Source of the DNA: JAVBLF01 sp031553675
GTDB taxonomy: Bacteria > Bacillota > Clostridia > Christensenellales > CALWSW01
Length of the DNA: 27,208 nt
Assembly: GCA_031553675.1 (NCBI GenBank)
Contig: JAVBLF010000114.1
Span: forward strand, 1 to 27,208
Reading direction: 5' to 3'
In this document: positions 16,001 to 23,664 of the stretch, in pieces
Layout: each line of letters starts with the position of its first letter
Position numbering within the stretch: position 1 is the first letter of the stretch
Notes under the pieces: generated by a model
What the model was told of the DNA's origin: nothing
Database searches by the model: none
What the model saw: only the letters and a program-made list of their open reading frames with translations
Translations under genes and position numbers: made by a program

Positions 16001-16062
16001 CCCCAAAAATCTGCGATTTTCGGGGACCCCGTTGCCACCCCAAGAATCTGCGATTCTCGGGG
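16001..16062 (+). repeat. Tandem pair of co-varying hairpins
   Basis: Hairpin 1 (16001-16025) pairs CCCC with GGGG and AAAATC with GATTTT around TGC. Hairpin 2 (16038-16062) has the same layout with AGAATC and GATTCT. The A-to-G change on one arm is matched by T-to-C on the other, so pairing is kept. Both keep the same A-C mismatch between the two stems. A related hairpin with CAAATC/GATTT and CACCCCG/CGGGGTG lies at 16260-16287. Confidence 0.7.
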
Positions 16063-16075
16063 ACCCTGGCGGACA

Positions 16076-16170
16076 AGTCTCGCGCAATGCGCTCGACCCC
16101 AGTGAGTTGAACAAAAACGTTCAACTCCCGTTGAGGCTGTTCGCCGCAACCCCTTTGGAATCCCAATTTG
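16076..16170 (+). repeat. Dispersed intergenic repeat, copy B
   Basis: This copy has the same start as copy A (AGTCTCGCGCAATGCGCTCG), the same core (CCCGTTGAGGCTGTTCGCC, 16127-16145) and the same end type (TTGGAATCCCAATTT). It has a single core unit where copy A has two. Inside, TTGAA and TTCAA flank a CAAAAACG stretch and can form a small hairpin. Confidence 0.75.
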
Positions 16171-16216
16171 GAAGTTTTGCAGGAGCGGAGCCTTCCGTAT
16201 CCGCATGCAAGTGACG

Positions 16217-16253
16217 CCGGCAAAGCCCTCCATGATCGTGGAGGGTTTGCCGG
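16217..16253 (+). repeat. Long hairpin before recN
   Basis: CCGGCAAA plus CCCTCCA on the left pair with TGGAGGG plus TTTGCCGG on the right, about 15 bp with one bulged G and a 6-nt loop. No T-run follows. It has the same relative place as the hairpin at 2177-2211. Confidence 0.6.
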
Positions 16254-16343
16254 GGCAGACACCCCGCAAATCGAAGATTTCGGGGTGGACAGAAGTTTTT
16301 CGCTTCCTTTTTACAAAAAGGAAGCCGCCGGAGGCATGTAGCC

Positions 16344-18047
16344 GTGTTAGAACGTCTCTGCGTGACCCACATCGCGCTAATCGACCGCCTGGACATCGAG
16401 ATCCCGAGGGGATTCACCGTGCTGACGGGCGAGACGGGCGCGGGCAAGTCGATCGTGATCGACGCTGTCAACCTCGTACTGGGCGGACGCGCCGACCGCG
16501 ACCTCATTCAGACGGGTCAAGACAAAGCCTCTGTGGAGGCTCTCTTTGTGATCGAGGAAAAGGCACTCGCCGAAGCCTTGGAGGCGCGGGGCGTCGAGCT
16601 TGAAGAAGGCGGAGAGCTCGTGCTCTCGCGCGAACTCAGCGCGGCCGGACGCAACACCTGCCGCGTCAACGGGCGCATGGGCGGCGTGTCGCTGTTGCGG
16701 GACGCGTCCGAACTTTTGATCGACATCCACGGCCAGCACGAACACCAGACGCTGCTCCGGGCGAGCAGCCATCTCGAATTTTTGGATCAGTTCGGTAAAG
16801 AACGGATCGAGCCGATAAAAGATGCGCTTTTGGCACAAATTAAGGCATGGCGATCGACGCAAAAAATGCTGCGAGGCAACTGGGGTGACGAAGCGGAGCG
16901 CGAACGCCGCGCCGACGCCCTTTCGATGCAGGTGCGGGAAATCGACAAAGCGGCGTTGCAGGATGGGGAAGAAGAACTTCTTTTGGAAGAACGCGCCGTG
17001 CTCGCCAACGCCGAAACACTGCAAAACGCTTTTGGCGAGGCGTTCTTCGCGCTCGAAGGGCCGGAAGACGGCGATGGCGCGCTCGCCGGCGTCAAGTGGG
17101 CGGGCAAGCGCCTCGAGGCAGTCACGGCGCTCAGTGCAAACTATGAGAGCTTGCGCCAGCGTCTCGAAGAAGCGTATTATGGTCTGGAGGACATCGCGAT
17201 CGAGATTCGCCAGCTTCGCGACGACGCCACCTTTGATCCGTATCGATATGAAGAAGTGGAACACCGTTTGGAGACGATCGACAAGCTGAAGCGCAAGTAC
17301 GGCGGGTCGATCGCGGAGATTTTGGCCTTTCGATCCCAGGCAGCCAAAGAACTCGACGATCTCGAGCAGTGGCGCGCCTTCGCCGAGGAGGGCGGCAAAA
17401 AACTGCGCGCGCTGGAGGACGAGCTCTACGCGCAGTCGCAGGAGCTGTCCGAGGCGCGTCGGGACGCGGCGGAGGCGCTCGCCAATGCGCTCCTTCGCGA
17501 ACTGGCCGACTTGGGCATGGACAAGGCGCAATTTGCCGTCGCGCTTGCGCCGCTGCCCGAACAGACGCCGGGTATGGCGTTTTCCGCAAACGGCCTCGAC
17601 GAAGCCGAAATGCTGCTCTCCACCAACCCGGGCGAACCGCTCAAGCCGCTGCAAAAGGTGGCGTCGGGCGGCGAGCTGTCCCGCATCATGCTGGCGTTCA
17701 AGAGTGTCGCGGCGGGCGCGGGGGGATGCGAGACGCTGATCTTTGACGAGATCGACACCGGCATCAGCGGCCGCATCGCCGCCGTCGTCGGAGAGAAGAT
17801 GCGCGCCATCGCGCGGAAACACCAGGTCATCTGCGTCACCCATTCGCCGCAGATCGCCGCGATGGCTGACGCCCACTATTTGATCGAGAAGCAGGACATG
17901 AACGGAAAAACGACCACCTACATCCGGTTGCTCGACGAAGAAGGCCACATCCAAGAAGTGGCCCGCATCGTCAGCGGACAAGACGCCAGCTCGCAGGCCG
18001 TCGCCCACGCGCGCGACCTCGTCGAAAAGGCGCGGCAAAAAGCGTGA
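16344..18047 (+). CDS. recN: DNA repair protein RecN
   Basis: This is a 567-residue SMC-like ATPase that acts on double-strand breaks together with RecA. The N-terminal Walker A is GETGAGKSIVIDAVNLVLGG, and the N-terminal signature DIHGQHEHQTLL is present. A long charged coiled coil spans roughly residues 160-380. The C-terminal half has the ABC signature (VASGGELSRIMLAFKSV), Walker B (LIFDEIDTGISG) and the H-loop VTHSPQIAAMAD. GTG at 16344 follows CGGAGG by 9 nt. It ends at a strong terminator 4 bp after its stop. Confidence 0.97.
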   Translation: MLERLCVTHIALIDRLDIEIPRGFTVLTGETGAGKSIVIDAVNLVLGGRADRDLIQTGQDKASVEALFVIEEKALAEALEARGVELEEGGELVLSRELSAAGRNTCRVNGRMGGVSLLRDASELLIDIHGQHEHQTLLRASSHLEFLDQFGKERIEPIKDALLAQIKAWRSTQKMLRGNWGDEAERERRADALSMQVREIDKAALQDGEEELLLEERAVLANAETLQNAFGEAFFALEGPEDGDGALAGVKWAGKRLEAVTALSANYESLRQRLEEAYYGLEDIAIEIRQLRDDATFDPYRYEEVEHRLETIDKLKRKYGGSIAEILAFRSQAAKELDDLEQWRAFAEEGGKKLRALEDELYAQSQELSEARRDAAEALANALLRELADLGMDKAQFAVALAPLPEQTPGMAFSANGLDEAEMLLSTNPGEPLKPLQKVASGGELSRIMLAFKSVAAGAGGCETLIFDEIDTGISGRIAAVVGEKMRAIARKHQVICVTHSPQIAAMADAHYLIEKQDMNGKTTTYIRLLDEEGHIQEVARIVSGQDASSQAVAHARDLVEKARQKA

Positions 18048-18051
18048 TTCG

Positions 18052-18092
18052 CGGGACGGATGACCTGAGGCTCTCAGGCTCCGTCCCGTTTT
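18052..18092 (+). terminator. Rho-independent terminator after recN
   Basis: CGGGACGGA (18052-18060) pairs with TCCGTCCCG (18080-18088) and is followed by TTTT. The loop itself can form a CCTGAG/CTCAGG stem. It is the end of the nadK-argR-recN unit. Confidence 0.85.
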
Positions 18093-18173
18093 GCAAAATC
18101 CGTCGTTTCCCCACCGAAATCCCCACATTGCCTCGAATCGTGGCGTCTCTCCAGTCTTTGAAGAACCTGTCTC

Positions 18174-18203
18174 GCATGAAAGATCTCCATTCCCGACACA
18201 ATA
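18174..18203 (+). promoter_or_regulatory. Candidate sigma-G promoter of spoIVB
   Basis: GCATG (18174-18178), an 18-bp spacer and CACAATA (18197-18203) fit the sigma-G pattern (GMATR, 17-18 bp, CATnnTA) with one mismatch. spoIVB is known to be transcribed in the forespore by sigma-F and sigma-G. The start codon lies 68 bp downstream. Confidence 0.4.
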
Positions 18204-18270
18204 GAAGAGAGTAAAGCCTGACAAATGATCAACGGATTTGGGCGAACTAGCATATTGTGGGGGAAACATC

Positions 18271-19545
18271 ATGAGACGACTGGGATCTTGGCTGCGAAAC
18301 GCCGCAGCCGCGACCATTTGCGTTCTGGCGCTGCTTTTATACTTCTCACCGCAGATGCGGATCGTGCGATCGCTGCCCGACGCGCTCTACCTCGCGCCCG
18401 GACAGACGCGCACGCTGCCTCTGCTATCGGAACACGAACTCTCCGTCCGCGGCGACAGCGTCGAAGTGCGGGCCAGCGGCGACGAAACGCTGGACGACGT
18501 CGGCGTTTCTCTCGACGGCGTTTCGCAGGGCAAGAGCGATCTGACCGTGTCGCTCTTCGGCGTGCCGGTGCGGCGGCTGGCCGTCAACGTCGCCGACAGC
18601 CGCATCGTACAGCCGGGTGGCTTGTCCGTCGGCGTCACCTTGCACACGAAAGGCGCGCTCGTCGTCGGCAGCAGCAGTGTCGTCACGCCCGACGGCGCGA
18701 GCGTCAACCCCGGCCGCGAAGCCGGCATCAGCCCGGGAGACGTCATTCTGACGGTCAATGGCACCGAGGTCAAGGACGCGAAGGACTTGACCAGCCTCAT
18801 CAACCAGGCGAAGGGGCCGGTGACTTTGGGCGTCAAGAGCGGCAGTTCGGAGCGCGAGATCGACGTCTCGCCCCAGCCCGACGCCAAAGACGGACAACTT
18901 CGCATGGGGCTTTGGGTGCGCGACAGCACGATCGGCGTCGGTACGATGACCTTTTACGACCCGACCACCAGCGGTTTCGGCGCGCTCGGCCATGCGATCA
19001 CCGACATCGACACGAAATCGCGCCTCGACGTGTCCTCGGGCGAGATCCTGCGCGCGACGATCGAATCGGTCAACAAAGGCCAGCGCGGCCAGCCCGGCGA
19101 GCTCAAGGGGAGCTTTTCGCAAAACAACGCGCTGGGCTCGATCGACGCCAACACCGAGTACGGCATTTACGGCAAGCTATACAAGCCTTTCCAAAACGAG
19201 CTCTACCCCGATGGTGTGCCGATCGCGCTGCAAAGCGAAGTGCATGCCGGACCGGCCGAGATCCTTTCGACCGTCGACGGGAAGGGCGTGCAGCGCTTTT
19301 CGTGCGAGATCGTGCGCGTGCAGCAGCAGTCCTCGCCCAGCCAGCGCGGCATGGTGTTCGAGATCAACGATCCGGACCTACTCAACGCGACCGGCGGCAT
19401 CGTGCAGGGCATGAGCGGCAGCCCCATCCTCCAGGACGGCAAACTGATCGGCGCTGTGACGCACGTTTTCGTCAACGATCCGACGCGCGGCTACGGCATG
19501 TTCATCGAGTGGATGCTCGACGAGTTGGATCGCGAACAATCCTAA
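18271..19545 (+). CDS. spoIVB: SpoIVB peptidase (sigma-K checkpoint signal)
   Basis: This 424-residue serine peptidase is made in the forespore and secreted into the intermembrane space. In B. subtilis it cleaves SpoIVFA to trigger pro-sigma-K processing. An N-terminal membrane anchor (about 9-26) is followed by a PDZ domain (GREAGISPGDVILTVNGTEVKDAKDL). The C-terminal peptidase S55 domain has the catalytic His in GALGHAITD and the Ser in VQGMSGSPI. IGAVTHVFVNDPTRGYGMFIEWM is the family end. The ATG at 18271 follows GGGGGAA. It has its own terminator and lies upstream of spo0A, the usual order. Confidence 0.97.
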   Translation: MRRLGSWLRNAAAATICVLALLLYFSPQMRIVRSLPDALYLAPGQTRTLPLLSEHELSVRGDSVEVRASGDETLDDVGVSLDGVSQGKSDLTVSLFGVPVRRLAVNVADSRIVQPGGLSVGVTLHTKGALVVGSSSVVTPDGASVNPGREAGISPGDVILTVNGTEVKDAKDLTSLINQAKGPVTLGVKSGSSEREIDVSPQPDAKDGQLRMGLWVRDSTIGVGTMTFYDPTTSGFGALGHAITDIDTKSRLDVSSGEILRATIESVNKGQRGQPGELKGSFSQNNALGSIDANTEYGIYGKLYKPFQNELYPDGVPIALQSEVHAGPAEILSTVDGKGVQRFSCEIVRVQQQSSPSQRGMVFEINDPDLLNATGGIVQGMSGSPILQDGKLIGAVTHVFVNDPTRGYGMFIEWMLDELDREQS

Positions 19546-19551
19546 ACATAG

Positions 19552-19576
19552 AAAAGTGGCCGAATCGGCCGCTTTT
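19552..19576 (+). terminator. Rho-independent terminator after spoIVB
   Basis: AAAAGTGGCCG (19552-19562) pairs with CGGCCGCTTTT (19566-19576) around AAT, with one G-T wobble. It lies 6 bp after the spoIVB stop and is A/T-symmetric, so it could work on both strands. Confidence 0.85.
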
Positions 19577-19657
19577 CGCGGTCCAAGCAATTGTTGTATG
19601 CAAACAACAACATTGCAATTGCAAATGAAATCAAAAAGATGTGTACTGACGAAAAAA

Positions 19658-19664
19658 TGTCGAA
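19658..19664 (+). promoter_or_regulatory. Candidate 0A box 1
   Basis: TGTCGAA matches the Spo0A box core exactly, within AATGTCGAAATA. It is 432 bp before the spo0A start, far from the predicted promoter. Confidence 0.4.
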
Positions 19665-19908
19665 ATATGCGAATTTTCTATTTGCAGATAGAGGATTTTC
19701 GGATCCATGGACCGAACTATCAAGGAAATAGGTTTTTTCTTTGGCCATCCGAAAGCGGTTCCCCTCGAGACGAATTTGGGTAAAGCTGGAACGTGATTTG
19801 CCGGAAGCCCCGATCTGAATCGCGAATAAAAATACGGAGCTGTGAATATTGGAGCACAGGCTTTCTTTGCAAAACTGTGAACGGCAAACCGTGAACTTTG
19901 CGTTGTGA

Positions 19909-19936
19909 TTGTCCTATTGGAATGGAATGGTATAAA
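19909..19936 (+). promoter_or_regulatory. Candidate sigma-A promoter of spo0A
   Basis: TTGTCC (19909-19914), a 16-bp spacer and TATAAA (19931-19936). A 0A box lies 22 bp downstream of the -10, a location where bound Spo0A could block transcription. Confidence 0.4.
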
Positions 19937-19957
19937 AATGGTGAAAATTGCCCGACC

Positions 19958-19964
19958 TTCGACA
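19958..19964 (-). promoter_or_regulatory. Candidate 0A box 2
   Basis: On the minus strand this reads TGTCGAA, an exact core match, about 15 bp downstream of the expected start of transcription. A looser match, TTGTCGCAA, lies at 20056-20064. Spo0A autoregulation is known in other spore formers. Confidence 0.45.
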
Positions 19965-20089
19965 GAGTTTTACCTAGGCAAGCGCTCTGCGTTGTGATAT
20001 GATTCAGTCACATTAATATTTATATTATGAATAACCACATCTGCATGGCAAGGTCTTGTCGCAATTTTTTCGCGAAAAGGAGCGCCGCT

Positions 20090-20887
20090 ATGAATCGTGT
20101 GATCGAAAACTTTAAGTACAAGGAAAACCCCACCGTCTTGATCATCGAAGAGCAGACCGACATCGCGCGATCGGTCGCCGGAGAGCTCCAATTGCTTCAA
20201 GCGAACGTGCTCCCCTTGCAAAACAACAGCTTTGCCGCGATGGACCTCATCCGACACGAGAAGGTCGATCTCATTCTGATGGACTTGATGCTCGGTGGCA
20301 TGGACGGCATCGCGCTGCTGCGCGAGATCCGCGCGCTCCAGCTCTCGGAGCCGCCGATCATCATACTCGTCACGCCCATGGATTCGGAAATGATCATCAA
20401 TGAGGCCGCCAGGCTGGGGGCCGCCTACGTTTTCCTTCGCCCCATCAAACCCAAAATCCTGGCCGAGCGGTCGCTCGAAGTCTATCGCGACGCCTTCGAA
20501 GCGAGCGTCTTTCTCTCCGGCCAGCGCTACAACGTCAAGGACGTTCGGATGGCGATCGTGCGCGCGCTCAAAGAAATCGGGCTGCCATCCCACCTTTTGG
20601 GCTACCAGTTCTTGATCAGCGGCTTGTTTTTTGTCGTACAACAAAACGGCTTTCGGCGCGACGTCACGACCCGGCTGTATCCCTACATCGCCGAACAGCA
20701 CCAATCGACGCCGCAAAAGGTCGAGCGATCCATGCGCCACGCCATTGAAGCGACCTGGAGCCGCGGCGATCTCGGAAATTTGCACCGCATTTTCGGCAAC
20801 ACCGTGCAGCGCAGCTCGGGTCGGCCGACCAATTCCGAGTTTCTCGCCCGCATGACCGATTACGTGCTGATGAACCTTTGCATCTGA
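20090..20887 (+). CDS. spo0A: Sporulation master regulator Spo0A
   Basis: This is a 265-residue response regulator. The C-terminal DNA-binding domain is clearly Spo0A: EIGLPSHLLGYQFL, LYPYIAEQHQSTPQKVERSMRHAIEATWSRG and GRPTNSEFLARM, the last matching the conserved PTNSEF. The N-terminal receiver (about 14-130) keeps the phospho-acceptor D65 and T95. The usual acidic Asp pair is instead E20-E21, the Pro after the acceptor loop is replaced by Gly, and the conserved Lys is R117 (FLRPI). Phosphorylation chemistry may therefore differ. The ATG at 20090 follows AAGGAG by 7 nt. Confidence 0.96.
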   Translation: MNRVIENFKYKENPTVLIIEEQTDIARSVAGELQLLQANVLPLQNNSFAAMDLIRHEKVDLILMDLMLGGMDGIALLREIRALQLSEPPIIILVTPMDSEMIINEAARLGAAYVFLRPIKPKILAERSLEVYRDAFEASVFLSGQRYNVKDVRMAIVRALKEIGLPSHLLGYQFLISGLFFVVQQNGFRRDVTTRLYPYIAEQHQSTPQKVERSMRHAIEATWSRGDLGNLHRIFGNTVQRSSGRPTNSEFLARMTDYVLMNLCI

Positions 20888-20923
20888 CGATCAATCCGCG
20901 CCCACATCGATACTTGTACTAGC

Positions 20924-20972
20924 CACCCCTTCGTTCGCATAGCTTGAAACGAAAGCTTGTCACGAAGGGGTG
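20924..20972 (+). promoter_or_regulatory. Hairpin hiding the ribosome site of the SpoIIM-like gene
   Basis: CACCCCTTCGT (20924-20934) is exactly complementary to ACGAAGGGGTG (20962-20972), and inside it AGCTT (20941-20945) pairs with AAGCT (20953-20957). The right arm contains the AAGGGG ribosome site that lies 7 nt before the ATG at 20978. The structure would block translation when folded. It might also end the spo0A transcript, but no T-run follows. Confidence 0.55.
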
Positions 20973-20977
20973 TTATT

Positions 20978-21562
20978 ATGTCGCTGTACGGCACGATGCG
21001 TGAGGGACTGGCCTCGGACATCGACGATCACTTCGGCCTTTACATTGGCCTCCTCGTCCTCTACACGATCGGCGCGACGGCCGGTTCGTTTACGGTCATG
21101 GCGCTGCCGGCCGAACTCTCCGCCCATGCCAAGGATTACTTGCGCGCGGCAACTGGGCTACTCGGTGCGGGGCCGTCGATCTTTCCGGTCCTGCTTCACG
21201 CCTTCGCCTTCCACTTATTCGTCTTTTTTTTGATCACACTCGCTTCGGTCAAACGGGCCTTTTTGGGGCTCGGCGTCGCCGCGATCGCCTTTACCGGATT
21301 GGCGGCGGGCTTTGCGTCGCGCATGCTGATCGTCGTGTTTGGCACGCAGGGCGCGCTGCTTTCGATCGGCTGCATTTGGCTGTCGGAGGCGATCTTCTTC
21401 CCCTGTCGGACGAAGGGTTTGCAGCTTGCGGTCGATTACCGCGGATGCGACGACCCGAACCGCGCCCGCCTGCAATACGGCCTTTGCATCGCGATCGCTT
21501 GTCTGGGGGTCTTCGCGCAATGCTTGCTCGCGCCTTGCTTGCTGCGCCAAATCCTTTTTTAA
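20978..21562 (+). CDS. spoIIM: SpoIIM-like stage II sporulation membrane protein
   Basis: This 194-residue protein has about five transmembrane helices. The first follows FGLYIGLLVLYTIGATAGSF, a pattern like the start of SpoIIM, which is about 210 residues. SpoIIM with SpoIIP and SpoIID removes septal peptidoglycan during engulfment. Its place directly after spo0A also fits clostridial genomes. Overall similarity is mainly in topology, so a general DUF95/SpoIIM-superfamily membrane protein is the fallback. The ATG at 20978 follows AAGGGG, which lies in a hairpin. Confidence 0.65.
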   Translation: MSLYGTMREGLASDIDDHFGLYIGLLVLYTIGATAGSFTVMALPAELSAHAKDYLRAATGLLGAGPSIFPVLLHAFAFHLFVFFLITLASVKRAFLGLGVAAIAFTGLAAGFASRMLIVVFGTQGALLSIGCIWLSEAIFFPCRTKGLQLAVDYRGCDDPNRARLQYGLCIAIACLGVFAQCLLAPCLLRQILF

Positions 21563-21660
21563 AAAAATTTCCTGGGTCGGGATCGAAGCGCATGCCGCAA
21601 TCGTGTATTCAATGAAAGACAAAGCACGCGTTCGAGCGCGTGAAAAGGGGAGGGATTTCA

Positions 21661-22674
21661 TTGAAAACAGCTTTGCGCCGGACTGCGATGGCGCTCACGC
21701 TCATGATGGCGCTGGCGTGGTTGGCATCGTGCGCATCACCCAAGGAGGCACCCGCAGAAGAAGCCGCGTACACAGCGGCGCCCATGGCGCCGGAAGCACA
21801 GGCAGTGGCAGAAGAGGCGGCGCCGATGGCGGAGCCCGAAATGGACGCATCGTCCGGTACGGACGGGACCGGCGTCGGCGCTACGCTCCACAGCGGTGTG
21901 ATCGATCCATCCAAGCAAAAGATCATTCGGGACGCGCGGATCGTGATCGAGACGAAGAACTATGAAAGCACGGTGTCTTCGCTGTCGGAAAAGGCCGTCG
22001 CACTGGGCGGCTATCTGCAAAGTTCGCAGTCGAGCCTCGACAGCTACGATCAGGCGCGCTCGATGGAAATGACGATGCGCATTCCCTACCAGTCCTTCGA
22101 TAGCTTCCTCAAGTCGGCGCGCGAAGGCGGCAAGGTGCTCGAAGAGTCGATCGGCACCGAAGATGTGTCCGACGTCTACTTCGATTCGGAGGCGCGGCTC
22201 AAGTCGCTGCAAATCAAGCTCGAGCGCTTCGAAAGCATTATGGCGTCCTCGGCGACGCTCGAAGACGTGCTCAAGCTCGAAAGCGAGATCGCCGACGTCC
22301 GTTACGAGATCGAGCGCCTCCAGGGCAGCCTGAACGGCATCGACGACCACGTGCGCTACTCGACCGTCACGGTATTCATCCGCGAATGGATCGATCGCGT
22401 GCCGTCCGTCAGCGACGAGGATCCCAACTTCGGCGAGCGCATCCGCGTTGCATTCGGCGAGACCGGCTTCCGGTTTGTCAGCTTCTTGCAAGGCGTCGTG
22501 ATCGCGCTGATCTACCTGTCGCCGCTGCTCATCATCGCCGCGATCGCTTTGCCCTTTGTCCTGCGCGCTGTGAAAAAACGCCGCGGGCAAGAAGGCGCAA
22601 AGCCTTCAAGCCAGCGGCTCCCTTTCCAGAAAAAGCCCAAGCTGCCGCCCGACGACAAAAATGGCGACGCGTGA
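21661..22674 (+). CDS. DUF4349 domain lipoprotein
   Basis: This 337-residue envelope protein starts at TTG 21661, 7 nt after GGGAGG. A signal peptide ends in the lipobox LASC (Cys24), and an Ala/Glu/Pro-rich linker follows. The DUF4349 domain begins with KIIRDARIVIETKNYESTVSSL and contains MEMTMRIPYQSFDSFL and VYFDSEARLKSLQIKLERFESIM. A predicted coiled coil (LEDVLKLESEIADVRYEIERL) precedes a C-terminal transmembrane helix (about 285-305) and a basic tail. The function is unknown; the domain is widespread in Firmicutes surface proteins. A CACGCG/CGCGTG hairpin lies at 21625-21642, just before the ribosome site. Confidence 0.88.
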   Translation: MKTALRRTAMALTLMMALAWLASCASPKEAPAEEAAYTAAPMAPEAQAVAEEAAPMAEPEMDASSGTDGTGVGATLHSGVIDPSKQKIIRDARIVIETKNYESTVSSLSEKAVALGGYLQSSQSSLDSYDQARSMEMTMRIPYQSFDSFLKSAREGGKVLEESIGTEDVSDVYFDSEARLKSLQIKLERFESIMASSATLEDVLKLESEIADVRYEIERLQGSLNGIDDHVRYSTVTVFIREWIDRVPSVSDEDPNFGERIRVAFGETGFRFVSFLQGVVIALIYLSPLLIIAAIALPFVLRAVKKRRGQEGAKPSSQRLPFQKKPKLPPDDKNGDA

Positions 22675-22687
22675 CGCAACCGATGAA

Positions 22688-22716
22688 TTGTGCTTCGAAT
22701 GGCAAAGTGATACAAT
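22688..22716 (+). promoter_or_regulatory. Sigma-A promoter of the SIMPL gene
   Basis: TTGTGC (22688-22693), a 17-bp spacer and TACAAT (22711-22716). It lies 14 bp after the DUF4349 stop and about 72 bp before the next start of transcription would reach the ATG at 22795. Confidence 0.5.
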
Positions 22717-22794
22717 CAAAGCGTGTTCCGATGGAGACGCACGCTATGGTAAATGGATGGTAATTTTGTTCACGAAAAGATGGAGGAAAACGAT

Positions 22795-23589
22795 ATGAAA
22801 TCCCAAAACATGAAGGCGTTGGCTTTCGCCCTTTGCGCCGCGCTCGCACTTGCCGCATTCGGATCGACTGCCTCGGTCACAAGCCCCGCGCCCACAACCG
22901 TGGCCGCCGCCGCGCCCATCAAGATCACGGCTGCCGGCCAAACGACCGTGTCGGCCCGCGGTGAAGTCAGCGTCTTCGTCGATCCCGACGTCGCGACCGT
23001 CAACCTCGGCGTCAGCACGACCGACAAATCCGCCGCCACCGCCCGCCAAAAGAACACCAAAGCCATGACTGCCGTCGTTGCGGCCGTCCAGAAGGCCGGC
23101 GTCGCTGCCAAGGACATCCAAACCAGCAACGTCAGCATTTACCCGACTTACGACTACCAGAAGTCCTCGACCGAGGTCACCGGCTACCAGGTCTCGAACA
23201 CCGTGACGATCACCGTCCGCGACCTGACCAAGATCGCCGATGTCGTCAATGCCGCGCTCGGCGCCGGCGCCAACCAGATCAACGGCGTCAGCTTCGATTT
23301 GCAGGACAAAGACAGCGTTTACGACAAAGCCCTCGCCGACGCGACGAAAAAAGCATCGAAGAAAGCCAAAGTCATGGCGGACGCCGCCGGACTTGCGGTC
23401 GGTGACATCGTATCGATCGTCGAGAGCGGTGCTGAAGGCCAGCCGTATTACGGCGGCATGGGCGCTTACGTCGATATGGCCAACGCCGCCCCCAAGGAAG
23501 CCGCTGCTGCCAACCTGGGCGATTCCATCCAGGTCGGGCAGATCAACGTCTACGCCAGCGTGACCGTGACCTACAACGCGTCGAAATAG
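22795..23589 (+). CDS. Secreted SIMPL-domain (DUF541) protein
   Basis: This 264-residue protein has an N-terminal signal peptide (about 1-27, MKALAFALCAALALAAFG) and a full SIMPL/DUF541 domain. Marker stretches are ITAAGQTTVSARGEVSVFVDPDVATVNLGVST, GVAAKDIQTSNVSIYPTYDY, GYQVSNTVTITVRDL, and KKAKVMADAAGLAVGDIVSI. These proteins, such as E. coli YggE, are periplasmic or extracellular and linked to oxidative stress, but the activity is unknown. TGGAGG precedes the ATG. It has its own promoter and terminator, so it is probably a single-gene unit. Confidence 0.92.
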   Translation: MKSQNMKALAFALCAALALAAFGSTASVTSPAPTTVAAAAPIKITAAGQTTVSARGEVSVFVDPDVATVNLGVSTTDKSAATARQKNTKAMTAVVAAVQKAGVAAKDIQTSNVSIYPTYDYQKSSTEVTGYQVSNTVTITVRDLTKIADVVNAALGAGANQINGVSFDLQDKDSVYDKALADATKKASKKAKVMADAAGLAVGDIVSIVESGAEGQPYYGGMGAYVDMANAAPKEAAAANLGDSIQVGQINVYASVTVTYNASK

Positions 23590-23613
23590 TCGAAATCAAT
23601 TGCTGAACACACC

Positions 23614-23636
23614 AAGCGGCCGATAGGCCGCTTTTT
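23614..23636 (+). terminator. Rho-independent terminator after the SIMPL gene
   Basis: GCGGCC (23616-23621), loop GATA, GGCCGC (23626-23631), then TTTTT. AA before the stem can pair with the first Ts. It lies 24 bp after the stop. Confidence 0.88.
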
Positions 23637-23664
23637 GATGCTTGGACCAAATTTTTAAAACGCG

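Larger units (their letters stand above)
15973..16343 (+). other. Repeat-filled gap between argR and recN
   Basis: This is 371 bp without a credible gene. It contains two tandem C-rich/G-rich hairpins (16001-16062), repeat copy B (16076-16170), a long hairpin (16217-16253), a third CCCC/GGGG hairpin (16260-16287), and the palindrome CTTCCTTTTT/AAAAAGGAAG (16303-16324). The order repeat, long hairpin, A/T palindrome, gene parallels the spoIIIAC-AD gap. No clear promoter for recN was found. Confidence 0.75.
19577..20089 (+). promoter_or_regulatory. Long AT-rich control region of spo0A
   Basis: These 513 bp hold no credible gene and are visibly richer in A+T than the flanks. They contain candidate Spo0A binding sites (next entries), a sigma-A-like promoter, a dyad around 19588-19620 (TTGTTGT/ACAACAA and GCAATTGC), and GTGA...TCAC at 19994-20011. 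A convincing sigma-H promoter, known for spo0A in Bacillus, was not found. Confidence 0.55.

Noticed and set aside
16377..18317. 646-codon minus-strand frame opposite recN
   Set aside because: Mirror of RecN coding in GC-rich DNA; the plus strand carries full RecN motifs.
18225..19628. 467-codon frame overlapping spoIVB
   Set aside because: Arginine-rich shadow frame; SpoIVB motifs are in the other frame.
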